From NCBI GenBank assembly GCA_043747835.1, contig JAYTOK010000006.1, forward strand, positions 36,318 through 100,317: a stretch of DNA of 64,000 bases, given 5' to 3'. A program made the position numbers and the translations under genes. Source of the DNA: CADEED01 sp043747835. Its GTDB lineage: Bacteria > Pseudomonadota > Gammaproteobacteria > Steroidobacterales > Steroidobacteraceae. The notes below the pieces were generated by a model, which was not told the origin of the DNA, did not search any database, and worked only from the letters and a program-made list of their open reading frames with translations. Position 1 is the stretch's first letter. Each line of letters begins with the position of its first letter. Positions 37,123-46,712 of this stretch are shown one piece after another.

Positions 37123-37260
37123 CCGATAAGCGCTAGCAAACTCGCAAAGAGTAGGTACGACTACCGCGGAATCCGAGTACATCTTCAAAAGCGCGCGTAA
37201 TTGAAGGCATTCCTAAAATTCTCTGGCGATTCCCTACTGAATTCTAGGAAGTGACATCTG

Positions 37261-40200
37261 TCACGGACGCTCGCTGTACAGCTCCGTCACGTTCTCCTGC
37301 GCAATCGCTTCGTCGAAAAGCTTCACCTCGTCGACGAACCCGTTGTACGGCACATCCCAGAAGTTCACGCCCAGCGTGAACTGCGTTGCCGCCGCCGGCG
37401 TGAACACGTCCGGGAAGTTAGGCAGCGAGTTCGCGAGCTGGCCGTTGAGATAGACATTCAACGTGCCGTTGTTCACGACCATCACGAGATGCGACCAGGC
37501 TCCCACCGGGATCTGCGAGTTGAACGTGCCGTCGAACCACTGCGTGCCGGACCACAGCATCGTGTGCTGCAGTCCGCCCGGGCCGCGCGGCACGAGGCTG
37601 ATCCAGCTCGAGTCCGTCGCCCAGCCGAAGAACGCCGTCGTGAACTGCGATGCCACGGTCGGATTCAGCCACAGCGAGATCGAATACGTCCGATCGCGCA
37701 GCAGGTTGTCGGGCAGCCGCACGCCGCTCGAACCGTTCAGCACTAGCGCGCGACCGACGGCGCCGTTGACGTACGACACGCTGCCACCCGAGTTGAAGAT
37801 ACGGTCGCCGATCACGAGTCCGGGCGCCGCACGTCCGGCGGCTTCGAACAGATTGTCTTCGAAGCCGTACGCGGCAACGGGCACCGGCGGCGCGAGCGAT
37901 TTCACGCGCACCGCGAACGTCTTCACGGTCGACGCGCCATTCAGCGAGATCGTCGCGGTCAGCGTCACGTCCGCGTCAGGCTGATCGCGGCCCGGCCGTG
38001 TCACGACACCGCGCGTGCTCAACACGGCCGGGTTCGACGACTGCCAGCTCACCGCGCTCGCATACGCACCCGTGCGCACGAGGCGCAGGTTCTCGCGCAC
38101 GGCTGTCGTATCGCCGAGATCGAGCAGAGTCACGGCAGAGGCGAGCAGTTGCGTGTTCGAGAGCGCGTCGATATCCAGCGCGCGGATTTCGGCGGCGCTT
38201 AAGGAAGCCTCGTACACCTTCAGCTCGTCGATCAATCCGTTGAACGGCAGATCCCAGTAGTTCACGCCGAGCGCGAACACTCCGGAGCGCGTGCTGAAGA
38301 AGTCAGTCAGCGTGCCCGCGTTGAAGCGCCGGACGCCGTCGATGTACACCGACACGTCGCCCTTGTTCACGGAGAACGCGAGATGACGCCAGGCATTCGG
38401 CCCGATGCGCTGTCCCGCGCTGCCGTCGAACCAGCGATCGCTGCCGCTCCAGAACATCGTGTTGCCGTCCCAGCCTTCGGGCAGGAACGACACCCACTGT
38501 GTCGAGAACGGGAAGCCGTTGGGATCCAGCTGCTCGTTCACGGCGCCGAAGAACCCGGTCGTGAACCGCGTGAGCACGGTCGGGTTGATCCAGAACGAGA
38601 CGGTGTATTCGTAGTTCGAGATCAGGTTGTTGGGAAGCCGTACACCATTTGCGCCGTTGAGACGCAGCGCGGAGCCGGTCTGGCCCGCGTCGAAGCCGAC
38701 ACTGCCGACATTCCAGATGCGGTCGCCCGTCGGCGTGCCCGCGGCGAGCCGGCCCAAAGAATCCGCCAGCGTGTTCTCGAACGCGTAGTGCGCGACGCGG
38801 TTGAAGGGCAGTCGCTGCGGCACCGTGATGTGGAACGAACGCGCGTTCGTCTGGCCTTTCAGCGTGACATTGGCCGTCAGCATGACGACCTGATCGCCTT
38901 CGCCGACGTTCGGGCGCGTGACTGTGCCGTCCGTCGCGATCACGTTCTCGTTGCTCGAGACCCAGGTGATCGTGGAGCCGCGCGAACCGCGGATCGGGAG
39001 CGTGAGCGAGTTGTCCTTCGCGGAGGCGGGCAGCACCAGCGCGGCCGCGACATCGGCGAGCACCTGATGCGCGGGACGCGTTGCCATGCGCGAGCCCCAC
39101 AGCGAAACGCCATTGCTGGAGACCGTCGTGAAGATAGGCACGAGCGCGCCGGACGCTTCATTCCACTGAAACTGCAGCACGCCCTCGAACGGCTCTGGAA
39201 TCCCGTCGAGCCAGATCGTGATGCGGTTCGGGTTGCCGACGTCCCGGCGATATCGTCCCGTCGCTTCGCCGCTGATCGTGAAGTCGTAGTTCAGCGAGAC
39301 GTAGACGGACTGCTTCGCGGTGCCGTTGATGTCCTTGCCGAGGTTGATCAGCTTGTAGTCGCCGAGCATGTCCGTCGTGTCGACGACGTTCTTGCCCTGG
39401 ATCGGCACGGTGCGGTGCGGGGAGGCGACGAGCCATCCATACTTGTTCACGTACATCTCGTGCACGCGGATGGAGTGTTCCTCGCCGCGGTTCGGGAAAC
39501 GCGTGTGCGTGATCAGCAGGTGTTGCTTGGTCTTGGCGTCGTAGTACGCGGAGTTGTGGCCCGGCGATAGATAGCCGCGCTCGGTCTCGCTGTCACCCAC
39601 GGCCGAGTTGAAGTTGAAGCCGCCCATGAGCTTCACGCCGAACGGCGCGATGTTCGATTGATTGCCGCGTGCGCCGACCATGTCGCGGCCCTCGGCGTCG
39701 AGGAACGGGCCGTTGGGGTTTTTCGAGCGCGAGATGCGGATGTTGTAGCCGTCGTTCGCGGCGAGGCCGCCGAAGGAGGTGAATAGATAGTAGTAGCCGC
39801 TCTCGGGGCTGTAGAGCATGTAGCCGCCCTCGATCTGGGCGTGGTCGCCGCCGGCGAGGTGCTTGCCGTATCCCTGGCCGGGAATGGGGCGGCCGGTGGC
39901 CGCGTCCATCTCGAGGATGAAGATGCCGCCCGAGTACGAGCCGTAGACCATCCAGAGCCTGCCCTTCTTGTCGAAAAACACGTCGGGGTCGATCGTGTTG
40001 GGCATCGTGCGCGCGTCGTAGCTGGTGACGCCGGGGGGTGCGTAGCCCGCGGCGATCTCGGCCGCGCTGAGGCCGGAGCGCAGGAAGATGCCTTCGTCGA
40101 CATAGCCGCCGTCGATGCGATCGGACACCGCGGAGCCGAGATACGAGCGCGGACCCGTGCACTGGCCGCCGGGCGGGACGCCGCAGAAGCTGTAGTAGAA

Positions 40201-40557
40201 GTGGTATTTGCCGTCCTTGAGCTTGATGACGTCCGCGGCCCATGAGCCGGGGATGCCGGTCCATTGGTTGCCTTCGAGCGGGATCGTGCTCCAGAGCGGG
40301 TTCGACGCGTCGAGGCCGTTAGCGATGGTGTCCCATTGCATGAGGTCGGTGGAGCGCGCGGCGGCGAGGTGCGAGCCGAAGACGTAGAACGTGCCGTCGT
40401 CGGTGCGGATCACGGAGGGGTCGTGTACGGCGCGGTCGTTTAACGTGATCGCGGTGGCGTCGACGGTCGGATCCGGGTAGTCGAAGAAGCAGCCGGTGAC
40501 GAAGGCGGCGGTGGCCGCGGCGCTGGCCGTGGCGAGCGCGACTTTTCTGAAGTTCAT
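37261..40557 (-). CDS. GH43 arabinanase-like lipoprotein with two LamG domains
   Basis: 1098 aa. Lipobox FVTGC (Cys about residue 23). Five-bladed GH43 propeller (about 40-480) with NDRAVHDPSVIRTDDG (base Asp), TIDPDVFFDKKGRLWMVYGS and AQIEGGYMLYSP (acid Glu). This pattern fits extended endo-1,5-alpha-L-arabinanases. A bacterial Ig-like domain follows (TLPIRGSRGSTITWVSSNEN), then a LamG/concanavalin-like domain (YAFENTLADSLG), a second Ig-like segment (AVSWQSSNPAVLSTRGVVTRPG) and a second LamG (YGFEDNLFEAAG). The doubled Ig-LamG module is likely carbohydrate-binding. AGGGGGA precedes the ATG. Confidence 0.9.
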   Translation of the reverse strand: MNFRKVALATASAAATAAFVTGCFFDYPDPTVDATAITLNDRAVHDPSVIRTDDGTFYVFGSHLAAARSTDLMQWDTIANGLDASNPLWSTIPLEGNQWTGIPGSWAADVIKLKDGKYHFYYSFCGVPPGGQCTGPRSYLGSAVSDRIDGGYVDEGIFLRSGLSAAEIAAGYAPPGVTSYDARTMPNTIDPDVFFDKKGRLWMVYGSYSGGIFILEMDAATGRPIPGQGYGKHLAGGDHAQIEGGYMLYSPESGYYYLFTSFGGLAANDGYNIRISRSKNPNGPFLDAEGRDMVGARGNQSNIAPFGVKLMGGFNFNSAVGDSETERGYLSPGHNSAYYDAKTKQHLLITHTRFPNRGEEHSIRVHEMYVNKYGWLVASPHRTVPIQGKNVVDTTDMLGDYKLINLGKDINGTAKQSVYVSLNYDFTISGEATGRYRRDVGNPNRITIWLDGIPEPFEGVLQFQWNEASGALVPIFTTVSSNGVSLWGSRMATRPAHQVLADVAAALVLPASAKDNSLTLPIRGSRGSTITWVSSNENVIATDGTVTRPNVGEGDQVVMLTANVTLKGQTNARSFHITVPQRLPFNRVAHYAFENTLADSLGRLAAGTPTGDRIWNVGSVGFDAGQTGSALRLNGANGVRLPNNLISNYEYTVSFWINPTVLTRFTTGFFGAVNEQLDPNGFPFSTQWVSFLPEGWDGNTMFWSGSDRWFDGSAGQRIGPNAWRHLAFSVNKGDVSVYIDGVRRFNAGTLTDFFSTRSGVFALGVNYWDLPFNGLIDELKVYEASLSAAEIRALDIDALSNTQLLASAVTLLDLGDTTAVRENLRLVRTGAYASAVSWQSSNPAVLSTRGVVTRPGRDQPDADVTLTATISLNGASTVKTFAVRVKSLAPPVPVAAYGFEDNLFEAAGRAAPGLVIGDRIFNSGGSVSYVNGAVGRALVLNGSSGVRLPDNLLRDRTYSISLWLNPTVASQFTTAFFGWATDSSWISLVPRGPGGLQHTMLWSGTQWFDGTFNSQIPVGAWSHLVMVVNNGTLNVYLNGQLANSLPNFPDVFTPAAATQFTLGVNFWDVPYNGFVDEVKLFDEAIAQENVTELYSERP

Positions 40558-40679
40558 GGAATCCCCCTAACTACAGTGGGGAGCCGGACGGCGTCCCTGC
40601 GTTTGAGGGAATCGTAAACGCGCGCCCGCGCCGGGTGAATGCGGGACTTGGTATGGCGGGAGAGAGATTTGGAAGGGGA

Positions 40680-40763
40680 GGGGTCAGATCTATTGATCTG
40701 ACCCCTTCGTGCGATGAGCGGGAACGGAGAAAGGGGACAGATCAATAGATCTGTCCCCGGCAC
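40680..40763. repeat. Inverted pair of GGGG(T/A)CAGATC palindromes (REP-like)
   Basis: Two 26-nt perfect hairpins: 40680-40705 (11-bp stem, loop TATT) and 40733-40758 (11-bp stem, loop AATA). They are reverse complements of each other except for one compensated base pair (T-A versus A-T at stem position 5). GGCAC follows, so the outer end reads GTGCCGGGG on the minus strand, like the 10.3 kb element. The pair lies between the GH43 start and the PL1 stop. Confidence 0.8.
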
Positions 40764-40764
40764 T

Positions 40765-43700
40765 TCAATTCACGACTCTCAGCCACTGCTCCGTCGTGAG
40801 GCCGATCTTCCCCGCGCCCGCGCCCTGCGGGCCGGTCAGCAACGCGGGCAGCGTCGCTACCGGATCGACGGTCATCGGATAGGTTGGCGTTCCGTTGCGC
40901 CACTCGAACGGGATCTGCGGCGCCTGCACGGGTCCGAGCGTGCTGCCCGGCGCGTCGCTGTCGCCCTGCCACGTCGCCCACAGAAAGCCGCGGTCCGTGA
41001 ACGTGCTCTGCTGCGAGCTCACGGGCATGTAGGACGTATCGCTCGCCAGCAGCACATGCAGGATGTCGAAGCCGCGGATCGCCCCGGTGTACGCCGGGTT
41101 GCTCACGTCGGTCTGGTTGTTGCGGAACGGCGTGAGTACGCCGGCGAAGATGCTGCTCTCGATCTGCACCGCGCCACCTTCGGTCGAGATCGCGCCGTTC
41201 GACGTGACGTTGAAGCTGTAGGTGGACGAGAGCTGCGCCGCGAGCGTCGGATTCGCCGCCAGCACCGCGTCGCGCATCGTCTTCACGAGGCGCGCATTCG
41301 ACGCGTCGAGGTACAGGTTGTAACCGTGCACGTCGCCACCCCGCAGCCGCGGCATGCGGTCCTGCAGATCCTGGTAGAGGTTGTGGTGGAGCGTGATCGT
41401 GTAGCTAGTCAGCCCTTCGAGGTTGTTGGACCCGATGAGGTGCCCCTTCTTCTGCGGCAGCGCGATGTCGATCACCTGCTGCTGTGAGAAGCCGCCGCGC
41501 AACACGTTGTACATCGTGTTCCCCGTGCGGTTCGCTTCGAGATCGTTGAACTGGCGCTGCACGAAGCTGCCCGCGCCGGTCGCGGCGGGAACCACATCGC
41601 TCCAGGACACGGTGATCGCGCTCGCGCCACGCTTGATGTCGAGCACGCCGTCGTACGCTTTCGTGAACGTGCAGTGATCGACCCAGATGCCGGACGTCAC
41701 GCCGCCGCCGTCGCCAATGGTCACGAAGTCCCAGTCGTTCGAGTCGTAGTTGCCGCGCGTCGCCTCGTCCCACTCCCACAGTTCGTCGAACTCGAGATTG
41801 CGCAGGATGAGGTTGGTGCCCGCCTTGATGTTGAACTCCACGTGCCGGATCGTGGCGCCGTTGCGCGAGAAGATAGTCAGGCCGTTGAAGTTCATGATGT
41901 CGAGAAGACTCACGCCGCTCGCGATCAACGCGGGGTGCTTCTTTGGCGCGATGTTCTGGCGTAGCAGGCCATCCGCCTGCAGCAGCGTGCCGACTTCGTT
42001 CCAGCCCATGTTCAAGTCGTTCAGGATCTCGATGACGCGCACCGGGTTCGCGTTCGACGCACGCGCCGCGCGCAGTGCCGCGACGAGCTCCGTGGCCGTC
42101 GTCACCTTTCGGTAACGCGCGTCCGTGTCGGGGATGTTGCCGCCGCCGGTCACCGCGGCCGCCGCGAAGCCTTCGATGTTGTAGCTAGCGACGTTGCCGG
42201 CGACGAGCGCGGGCTCCGCGGGCGTCGCGCCCTGCGAGAGATCCTCGGGCTGCGTCGGCCCCGTCGGCGGTGTCGGGCCGCCGCCGCCGCCACCACCACC
42301 GCCACCACCACCGGGCGTGCCCGAGCCGATGTCGCCGGTGAACTCGTTGGGGCCGATGACGACGTTGCCCAGATTGTCGACGATGCGCACGTCGCTGAAC
42401 GTCGCCGCTGCGCTGATGCTCGTGTTGTTGCTCGAGCTCACCGCGAAGCCGACGTAGAGGTCGGCGGGTAGTCCAGTCGAGAACGTTCTAACGGCCGAGG
42501 TCACGTACGTCACGCCGCCGTCGGCGGACATCGCGGCCTGGTAGGTGTTGCCGGTGCGTGTGAGCTTGAGATAGCGCGCGCCCGTGCCGGTCACGCTGAT
42601 GTTGCTCGTCGCGGAGTTGCCGACGGCGAGCCGGTCCGTGCGGCGGTTCGTGCCGTCGCCGACGACCATCGTGCCGCCGTAGATCAGCGCGTTGCCAGTC
42701 TGCGCGAAATCCGGCGTGAGCAGGAGACCGACGCGGGCCTGGCTGCTCGCGAGGCCCGCGAAGTCGACGCCGTCGAGGCGCGCCGTGAACACGAAGTCGC
42801 CGCTGACAGTGGCGTACACGAAGCGGAACACCTGCGCGCCGCTCTCGAACTTGCCGCGGCCGGTGATGTTGACCGCGTCACCGTTGTCGTTGGTCGTCGT
42901 CGAGCCGGCCGCGAAGATCGGCGGGTTCACGACGAGATTGTTCATGTCGACGCTGTGCCAGACGGACTCGGCGGGCGGAAGCGTGATGTCGTAGCCGCCG
43001 CTCGTGACGGGACTGTCTGCGAAGCCCGCGGCGCAGGTCACGGCCTTCAGCGTCGCGGAGTTCTCGATCGCGATCGGGCTGCCGTAGACGAGGCCGGTCG
43101 AGCAGGTCGGATCGGTGCCGTCGGTGGTGTAGCGGAAGTCCGCGCCGACGGTCGCCGAGCTCAGCGTCACCGATTGCGCGCTCGTGAACGCGCCGGGTGC
43201 GGGATCGAAGGCGGGCGCGACAGCGGGCGGAGTGATCGCGTAGGCCGCGCGGGCCACGGCGCTGGCGGGCCGGCCAGAGGCGCAGCCGATCGCGCTCAGT
43301 GTCGTGGACTGCGAGACGTTCACGGGAGCCGTGTAGATAGAGCCGGACGTGCAGGTGGGCGCGCTGCCGTCGGCGGTGAAACGGATCGTGGCACCCGCGC
43401 TGGCCGTGGAAATCGTCACGGACTGCGCGGCGATGAAGGTTCCCGCGGCGGGCGAGAACGTCGGTGTCTCGATGGGCACCGGGATGATGGTGTAGACACC
43501 ACCGGCGACCGCGCTCTCGGCCTGCAGCGGCGCGCAGGTCATGGCCAGCACTTTCGTGGTCTTCGGCAGCAGGATCGGGCCGGAGTAGACGATGCCGTGC
43601 TGCTTCTCGCAGCTGGGGGTGGTGCCGTTGACCGTGAAGAGGATCGTGGAGCCGGGCGCCGAGGAGCTGAGTCTCACCGCCTGGATGCCGGTGTATGTGC

Positions 43701-43806
43701 CGGGCACCGGGCTGAACACCGGCGTGTCCGTCATCTGGCTTGCCGCGAAAGCGGTGCACGCGAACAACGCGACCGCGAGCGGCCGCGCGAATTTACGGAT
43801 CTCCAT
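40765..43806 (-). CDS. Pectate lyase (PL1) with CHB_HEX repeats and a DUF1349/LamG-like domain
   Basis: 1013 aa. Signal peptide (ARPLAVALFACTAFAAS). Three repeated Ig-like chitobiase/hexosaminidase C-terminal-type modules occupy about residues 25-275. Each has the form PxFSPxxGxFxxxQxV and a Cys pair (PSC...MTC, PTC...IGC, PTC...VTC). A DUF1349-like concanavalin domain occupies about 285-480. A run of 12 glycines precedes the catalytic parallel beta-helix, which has WVDHCTFTKAYDGVLDIKRG, a HHNLYQDLQDRMPRLRGG catalytic Arg region and VDPVATLP. It cleaves homogalacturonan by beta-elimination. Confidence 0.9.
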   Translation of the reverse strand: MEIRKFARPLAVALFACTAFAASQMTDTPVFSPVPGTYTGIQAVRLSSSAPGSTILFTVNGTTPSCEKQHGIVYSGPILLPKTTKVLAMTCAPLQAESAVAGGVYTIIPVPIETPTFSPAAGTFIAAQSVTISTASAGATIRFTADGSAPTCTSGSIYTAPVNVSQSTTLSAIGCASGRPASAVARAAYAITPPAVAPAFDPAPGAFTSAQSVTLSSATVGADFRYTTDGTDPTCSTGLVYGSPIAIENSATLKAVTCAAGFADSPVTSGGYDITLPPAESVWHSVDMNNLVVNPPIFAAGSTTTNDNGDAVNITGRGKFESGAQVFRFVYATVSGDFVFTARLDGVDFAGLASSQARVGLLLTPDFAQTGNALIYGGTMVVGDGTNRRTDRLAVGNSATSNISVTGTGARYLKLTRTGNTYQAAMSADGGVTYVTSAVRTFSTGLPADLYVGFAVSSSNNTSISAAATFSDVRIVDNLGNVVIGPNEFTGDIGSGTPGGGGGGGGGGGGPTPPTGPTQPEDLSQGATPAEPALVAGNVASYNIEGFAAAAVTGGGNIPDTDARYRKVTTATELVAALRAARASNANPVRVIEILNDLNMGWNEVGTLLQADGLLRQNIAPKKHPALIASGVSLLDIMNFNGLTIFSRNGATIRHVEFNIKAGTNLILRNLEFDELWEWDEATRGNYDSNDWDFVTIGDGGGVTSGIWVDHCTFTKAYDGVLDIKRGASAITVSWSDVVPAATGAGSFVQRQFNDLEANRTGNTMYNVLRGGFSQQQVIDIALPQKKGHLIGSNNLEGLTSYTITLHHNLYQDLQDRMPRLRGGDVHGYNLYLDASNARLVKTMRDAVLAANPTLAAQLSSTYSFNVTSNGAISTEGGAVQIESSIFAGVLTPFRNNQTDVSNPAYTGAIRGFDILHVLLASDTSYMPVSSQQSTFTDRGFLWATWQGDSDAPGSTLGPVQAPQIPFEWRNGTPTYPMTVDPVATLPALLTGPQGAGAGKIGLTTEQWLRVVN

Positions 43807-43902
43807 GATTCCCCCTGACTCTACCGTTTCGAATCGTTCTTCTTGTCTACCGGTGTCATGCTAGGCGCCATGGCAGCGGCACGTCAATGGCGACGTTTCG
43901 CG

Positions 43903-46683
43903 TTATGTCGCCTCGCGAGGGAACGAGAGTGCGATCTCGGCTTCGATGACGGCGGGCAGTCGAGTCGGCTGCGACTGCGGTCCTAACAACTCGGGCCGGT
44001 CGAACTTCGTGCCGATCGCGGGAATCGCATGCAGGAACGCCCATCCGACATCGGGTAGATCGATGACCGGCTTCTCGCCGGGCTGCGGTCGATAGAGACC
44101 GAACCACGGAACGTTCGACTCGTTGCGAATGAGCACGCGGCCCGCGCGCGTCTGCATCTCGAGCCAGCGCCACCCGCCGAAGAATCCGTCGAACTCGGGG
44201 TATGCGTAGCTGACGCCGGGCGTCGAGCGCGAGTAGTTGGTTTCATGCACGCCGAAAGTCGCGCCGCCCTGGCGATTGTTCCAGACGCGGTAGGGGCCCG
44301 CGCCGACCCAGCGCTTGCCGGTCACCTGGTCCTCGGGGAAGTCGAAGCGGACGCCGGCGATGTCGACGTCGCCGAGCAGTTCGATGCGGTATTTCACGAC
44401 GAGCTCATCGCCGCGCACTCGCCACGTGACTTCGCGCAAGGCCCCGTCGTAGCGCGCGCGCGCGATCACGCCGGGCGCGGCCGTGGGCATGAGCTCGAAC
44501 GAGAGGAGCTTCGACGCGGCTGCGGCCGGCGCGAAGCCGCGCGTGTCGGCCGAACGTAACCACGCGGCAAGCCGCGGCCCCCGCAGCGGGACGGTGCGGC
44601 CGCCATGGGAAATTCCCGCAAGCTCGCCGGTCGCGGTGTCGAAGCGCAGGAGATCGCGTCCCACGTCGACGACGTCGTCGCTGGCCAATGCAGGCTTCTC
44701 TGCGGGCTTCCGCGAGGCCGTCGCGGCGGGGGAGGTCGCGCCGGCGAGAGTCCACGTCCACAGCGGCGCGCCGCCCGCATCGCGCGACTCGAGCTCGACG
44801 ACTTCGTCCGCGCCGAGAGATGCGAGCGCGATCGGCAACTCGACATCTCTCGCGGCGCGAGGCGCGAGCACTGGTCCGGGGAGTGTGCCGCTCGCAATCG
44901 TCGTCGCACCAGCGGCCACGCCCGGCGCCGGTAGTTTGAGGGCGCGCCAGCGCAACTGCGTCGTCGCGAGGTCCGTGAAGTCGTAGGCGTTCTCGACGCG
45001 CATCGAGAGTTTGTTCGCCGAGAAGGCGAGGTTCGTCACCTGCACCGGCGACCAGATCTCCTTCACCGCGAAGAAGCTGCCTTCCTTCTCGAGATGCGCA
45101 CCGACGATGCCGTCCGGCGCCGCGTTGCCGACATTGTCGATCTCGCGATTGCGATCCGTGCGCTCGATGCCTTCGTCGGCGAACACCCAGAAGAATCCGC
45201 CGGCCACGGTGGGGCTGCGACCCATCACGTTCCAGTAGTCGCGGAAACCGGCGCCGATGCCGCCGTCATAGAGACCGTGCAGGAATTCCGTCGGCATGAA
45301 GATTTCGGGGCCAGCGGACAGCCGCACGGTGCTGTCGTAACGCTCGTAGTGATCGGTGTTGATGCCGCTGTGCAGCGCCCACGGATGCAACACGGCACGG
45401 CGCTGCGGATCCCAGCGGTGGAACTCACCGTCGTTCTCGCGGTTCCAGCCGCCCTCGTTGCCGTTGTCCCAGAAGAGGATGCTCGGGTGGTTCACGTCGC
45501 GGCGCACGATTTGTCCAATGAGGCGCGCGCCGGTGGGCTGGTCGTAGAAGCCTTGCCAGCCCGCGAGCTCGTCGAGCACGTAGAGACCGAGCTCGTCGGC
45601 CGCTTCGAGGAATGAAGGATCGGGTGGATAGTGCGACATGCGCACCGCGTTCATGTTCGCTTGCCGGATGAGGCGAGCGTCCGCGTAGTTCTCGGCGCGC
45701 GTGAGCGTGCGGCCGGTCGCGGGCCGGAAGCTGTGACGGTTGATGCCCTTCAGCACGATCTTCGTGCCGTTGAGATAGATGCCGTCGTTGGGGCGCACCT
45801 CGATCGTGCGGAATCCAAAGCGCTGGTCGAGCGTATGCAACGGCCGGCCGGCGCTGATCAACGAGAAGCGGGCGCTGTAAAGATGCGGCGCCTCGGCGTT
45901 CCAGGTCGCGGGCTTCTCGAATGTCGCGGTGATGCGGACGTCCTCGCCCCCGATGGGCGCGGAGGCGATGAGCGGCTCGAGCGGTTTGCCCGCGGCGTCG
46001 AACAGGCGAACGACGAGAGAGGTTCCCGCGGGCGGCGCGTGGTTCAAAACTGCGCGCGCGAAGAAACTGCCGTCGGCGCGCGCATCGATCGCGGTCCAGG
46101 TGATGTGAGTGTCCGGCCGCGCTTCGAGCCACACGGGACGATAGATGCCGCCGAAGGTCCAGTAGTCGCCGCGGCGCTCGGCGTGATTGACGCTCTTGTT
46201 GGCCGACTCCTTCGCGACGCGGACCTCCAGCTCGTTGCGCCCGGGTTTGATCAACGACGTGATGTCGTAGTCGAAGCGGTAGAAGCCGCCCTGGTGCGTG
46301 GGTCCGGCGGACTTGCCGTTGACGAAAACCGTCGTGTCCGTCATCGCGGCTTCGAACACGATGTGGATCGCGCGGCCTCTCCAGCTCGCGGGCACATCGA
46401 AGCTGCGCTTGTAGGTTCCGGTCTCCTTCGGGATCACCGGATCGTCGTCGGGTTTCCCGCGGCCTTGCGTGCCGTAGTAGTACGCGCCGAAGCCCTGTTG
46501 CTCCCATTGCGACGGCACGACGATCTTCTTCCATTCGCCGCTGCCGCGACCGGTGTCGAGTTTGAAATCCCAGTAGATGGGCTTTTCGTTCTCGGCGCCC
46601 GTGCCGGAGAGCGGTTGTACGAGAGTGGTTTGTGCATGTGCGGCCATTGGCAGGGCCAGCATCCATAGGACAAGACGATGCAT
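43903..46683 (-). CDS. GH2 beta-glycosidase (beta-galactosidase-like), exported
   Basis: 926 aa from ATG 46683, preceded by AGGAG with an 8-base gap; an upstream TTG at 46716 is open but not used. Signal peptide ends ALPMAAHAQ. GH2 sugar-binding domain (YKRSFDVPASWRGRAIHIVFE, VNGKSAGPTHQGGFYRFDYDIT), beta-sandwich, then the TIM barrel with KGINRHSFRPATGRTL, FWDNGNEGG (acid/base Glu) and FMPTEFLHG (candidate nucleophile Glu). It probably removes galactose side chains from pectin; activity is inferred from the locus. It starts 29 bases after the DUF1593 gene. Confidence 0.88.
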   Translation of the reverse strand: MHRLVLWMLALPMAAHAQTTLVQPLSGTGAENEKPIYWDFKLDTGRGSGEWKKIVVPSQWEQQGFGAYYYGTQGRGKPDDDPVIPKETGTYKRSFDVPASWRGRAIHIVFEAAMTDTTVFVNGKSAGPTHQGGFYRFDYDITSLIKPGRNELEVRVAKESANKSVNHAERRGDYWTFGGIYRPVWLEARPDTHITWTAIDARADGSFFARAVLNHAPPAGTSLVVRLFDAAGKPLEPLIASAPIGGEDVRITATFEKPATWNAEAPHLYSARFSLISAGRPLHTLDQRFGFRTIEVRPNDGIYLNGTKIVLKGINRHSFRPATGRTLTRAENYADARLIRQANMNAVRMSHYPPDPSFLEAADELGLYVLDELAGWQGFYDQPTGARLIGQIVRRDVNHPSILFWDNGNEGGWNRENDGEFHRWDPQRRAVLHPWALHSGINTDHYERYDSTVRLSAGPEIFMPTEFLHGLYDGGIGAGFRDYWNVMGRSPTVAGGFFWVFADEGIERTDRNREIDNVGNAAPDGIVGAHLEKEGSFFAVKEIWSPVQVTNLAFSANKLSMRVENAYDFTDLATTQLRWRALKLPAPGVAAGATTIASGTLPGPVLAPRAARDVELPIALASLGADEVVELESRDAGGAPLWTWTLAGATSPAATASRKPAEKPALASDDVVDVGRDLLRFDTATGELAGISHGGRTVPLRGPRLAAWLRSADTRGFAPAAAASKLLSFELMPTAAPGVIARARYDGALREVTWRVRGDELVVKYRIELLGDVDIAGVRFDFPEDQVTGKRWVGAGPYRVWNNRQGGATFGVHETNYSRSTPGVSYAYPEFDGFFGGWRWLEMQTRAGRVLIRNESNVPWFGLYRPQPGEKPVIDLPDVGWAFLHAIPAIGTKFDRPELLGPQSQPTRLPAVIEAEIALSFPREAT

Positions 46684-46712
46684 GAGTCGCACTCCTATCA
46701 CTCGCGGAAGAT

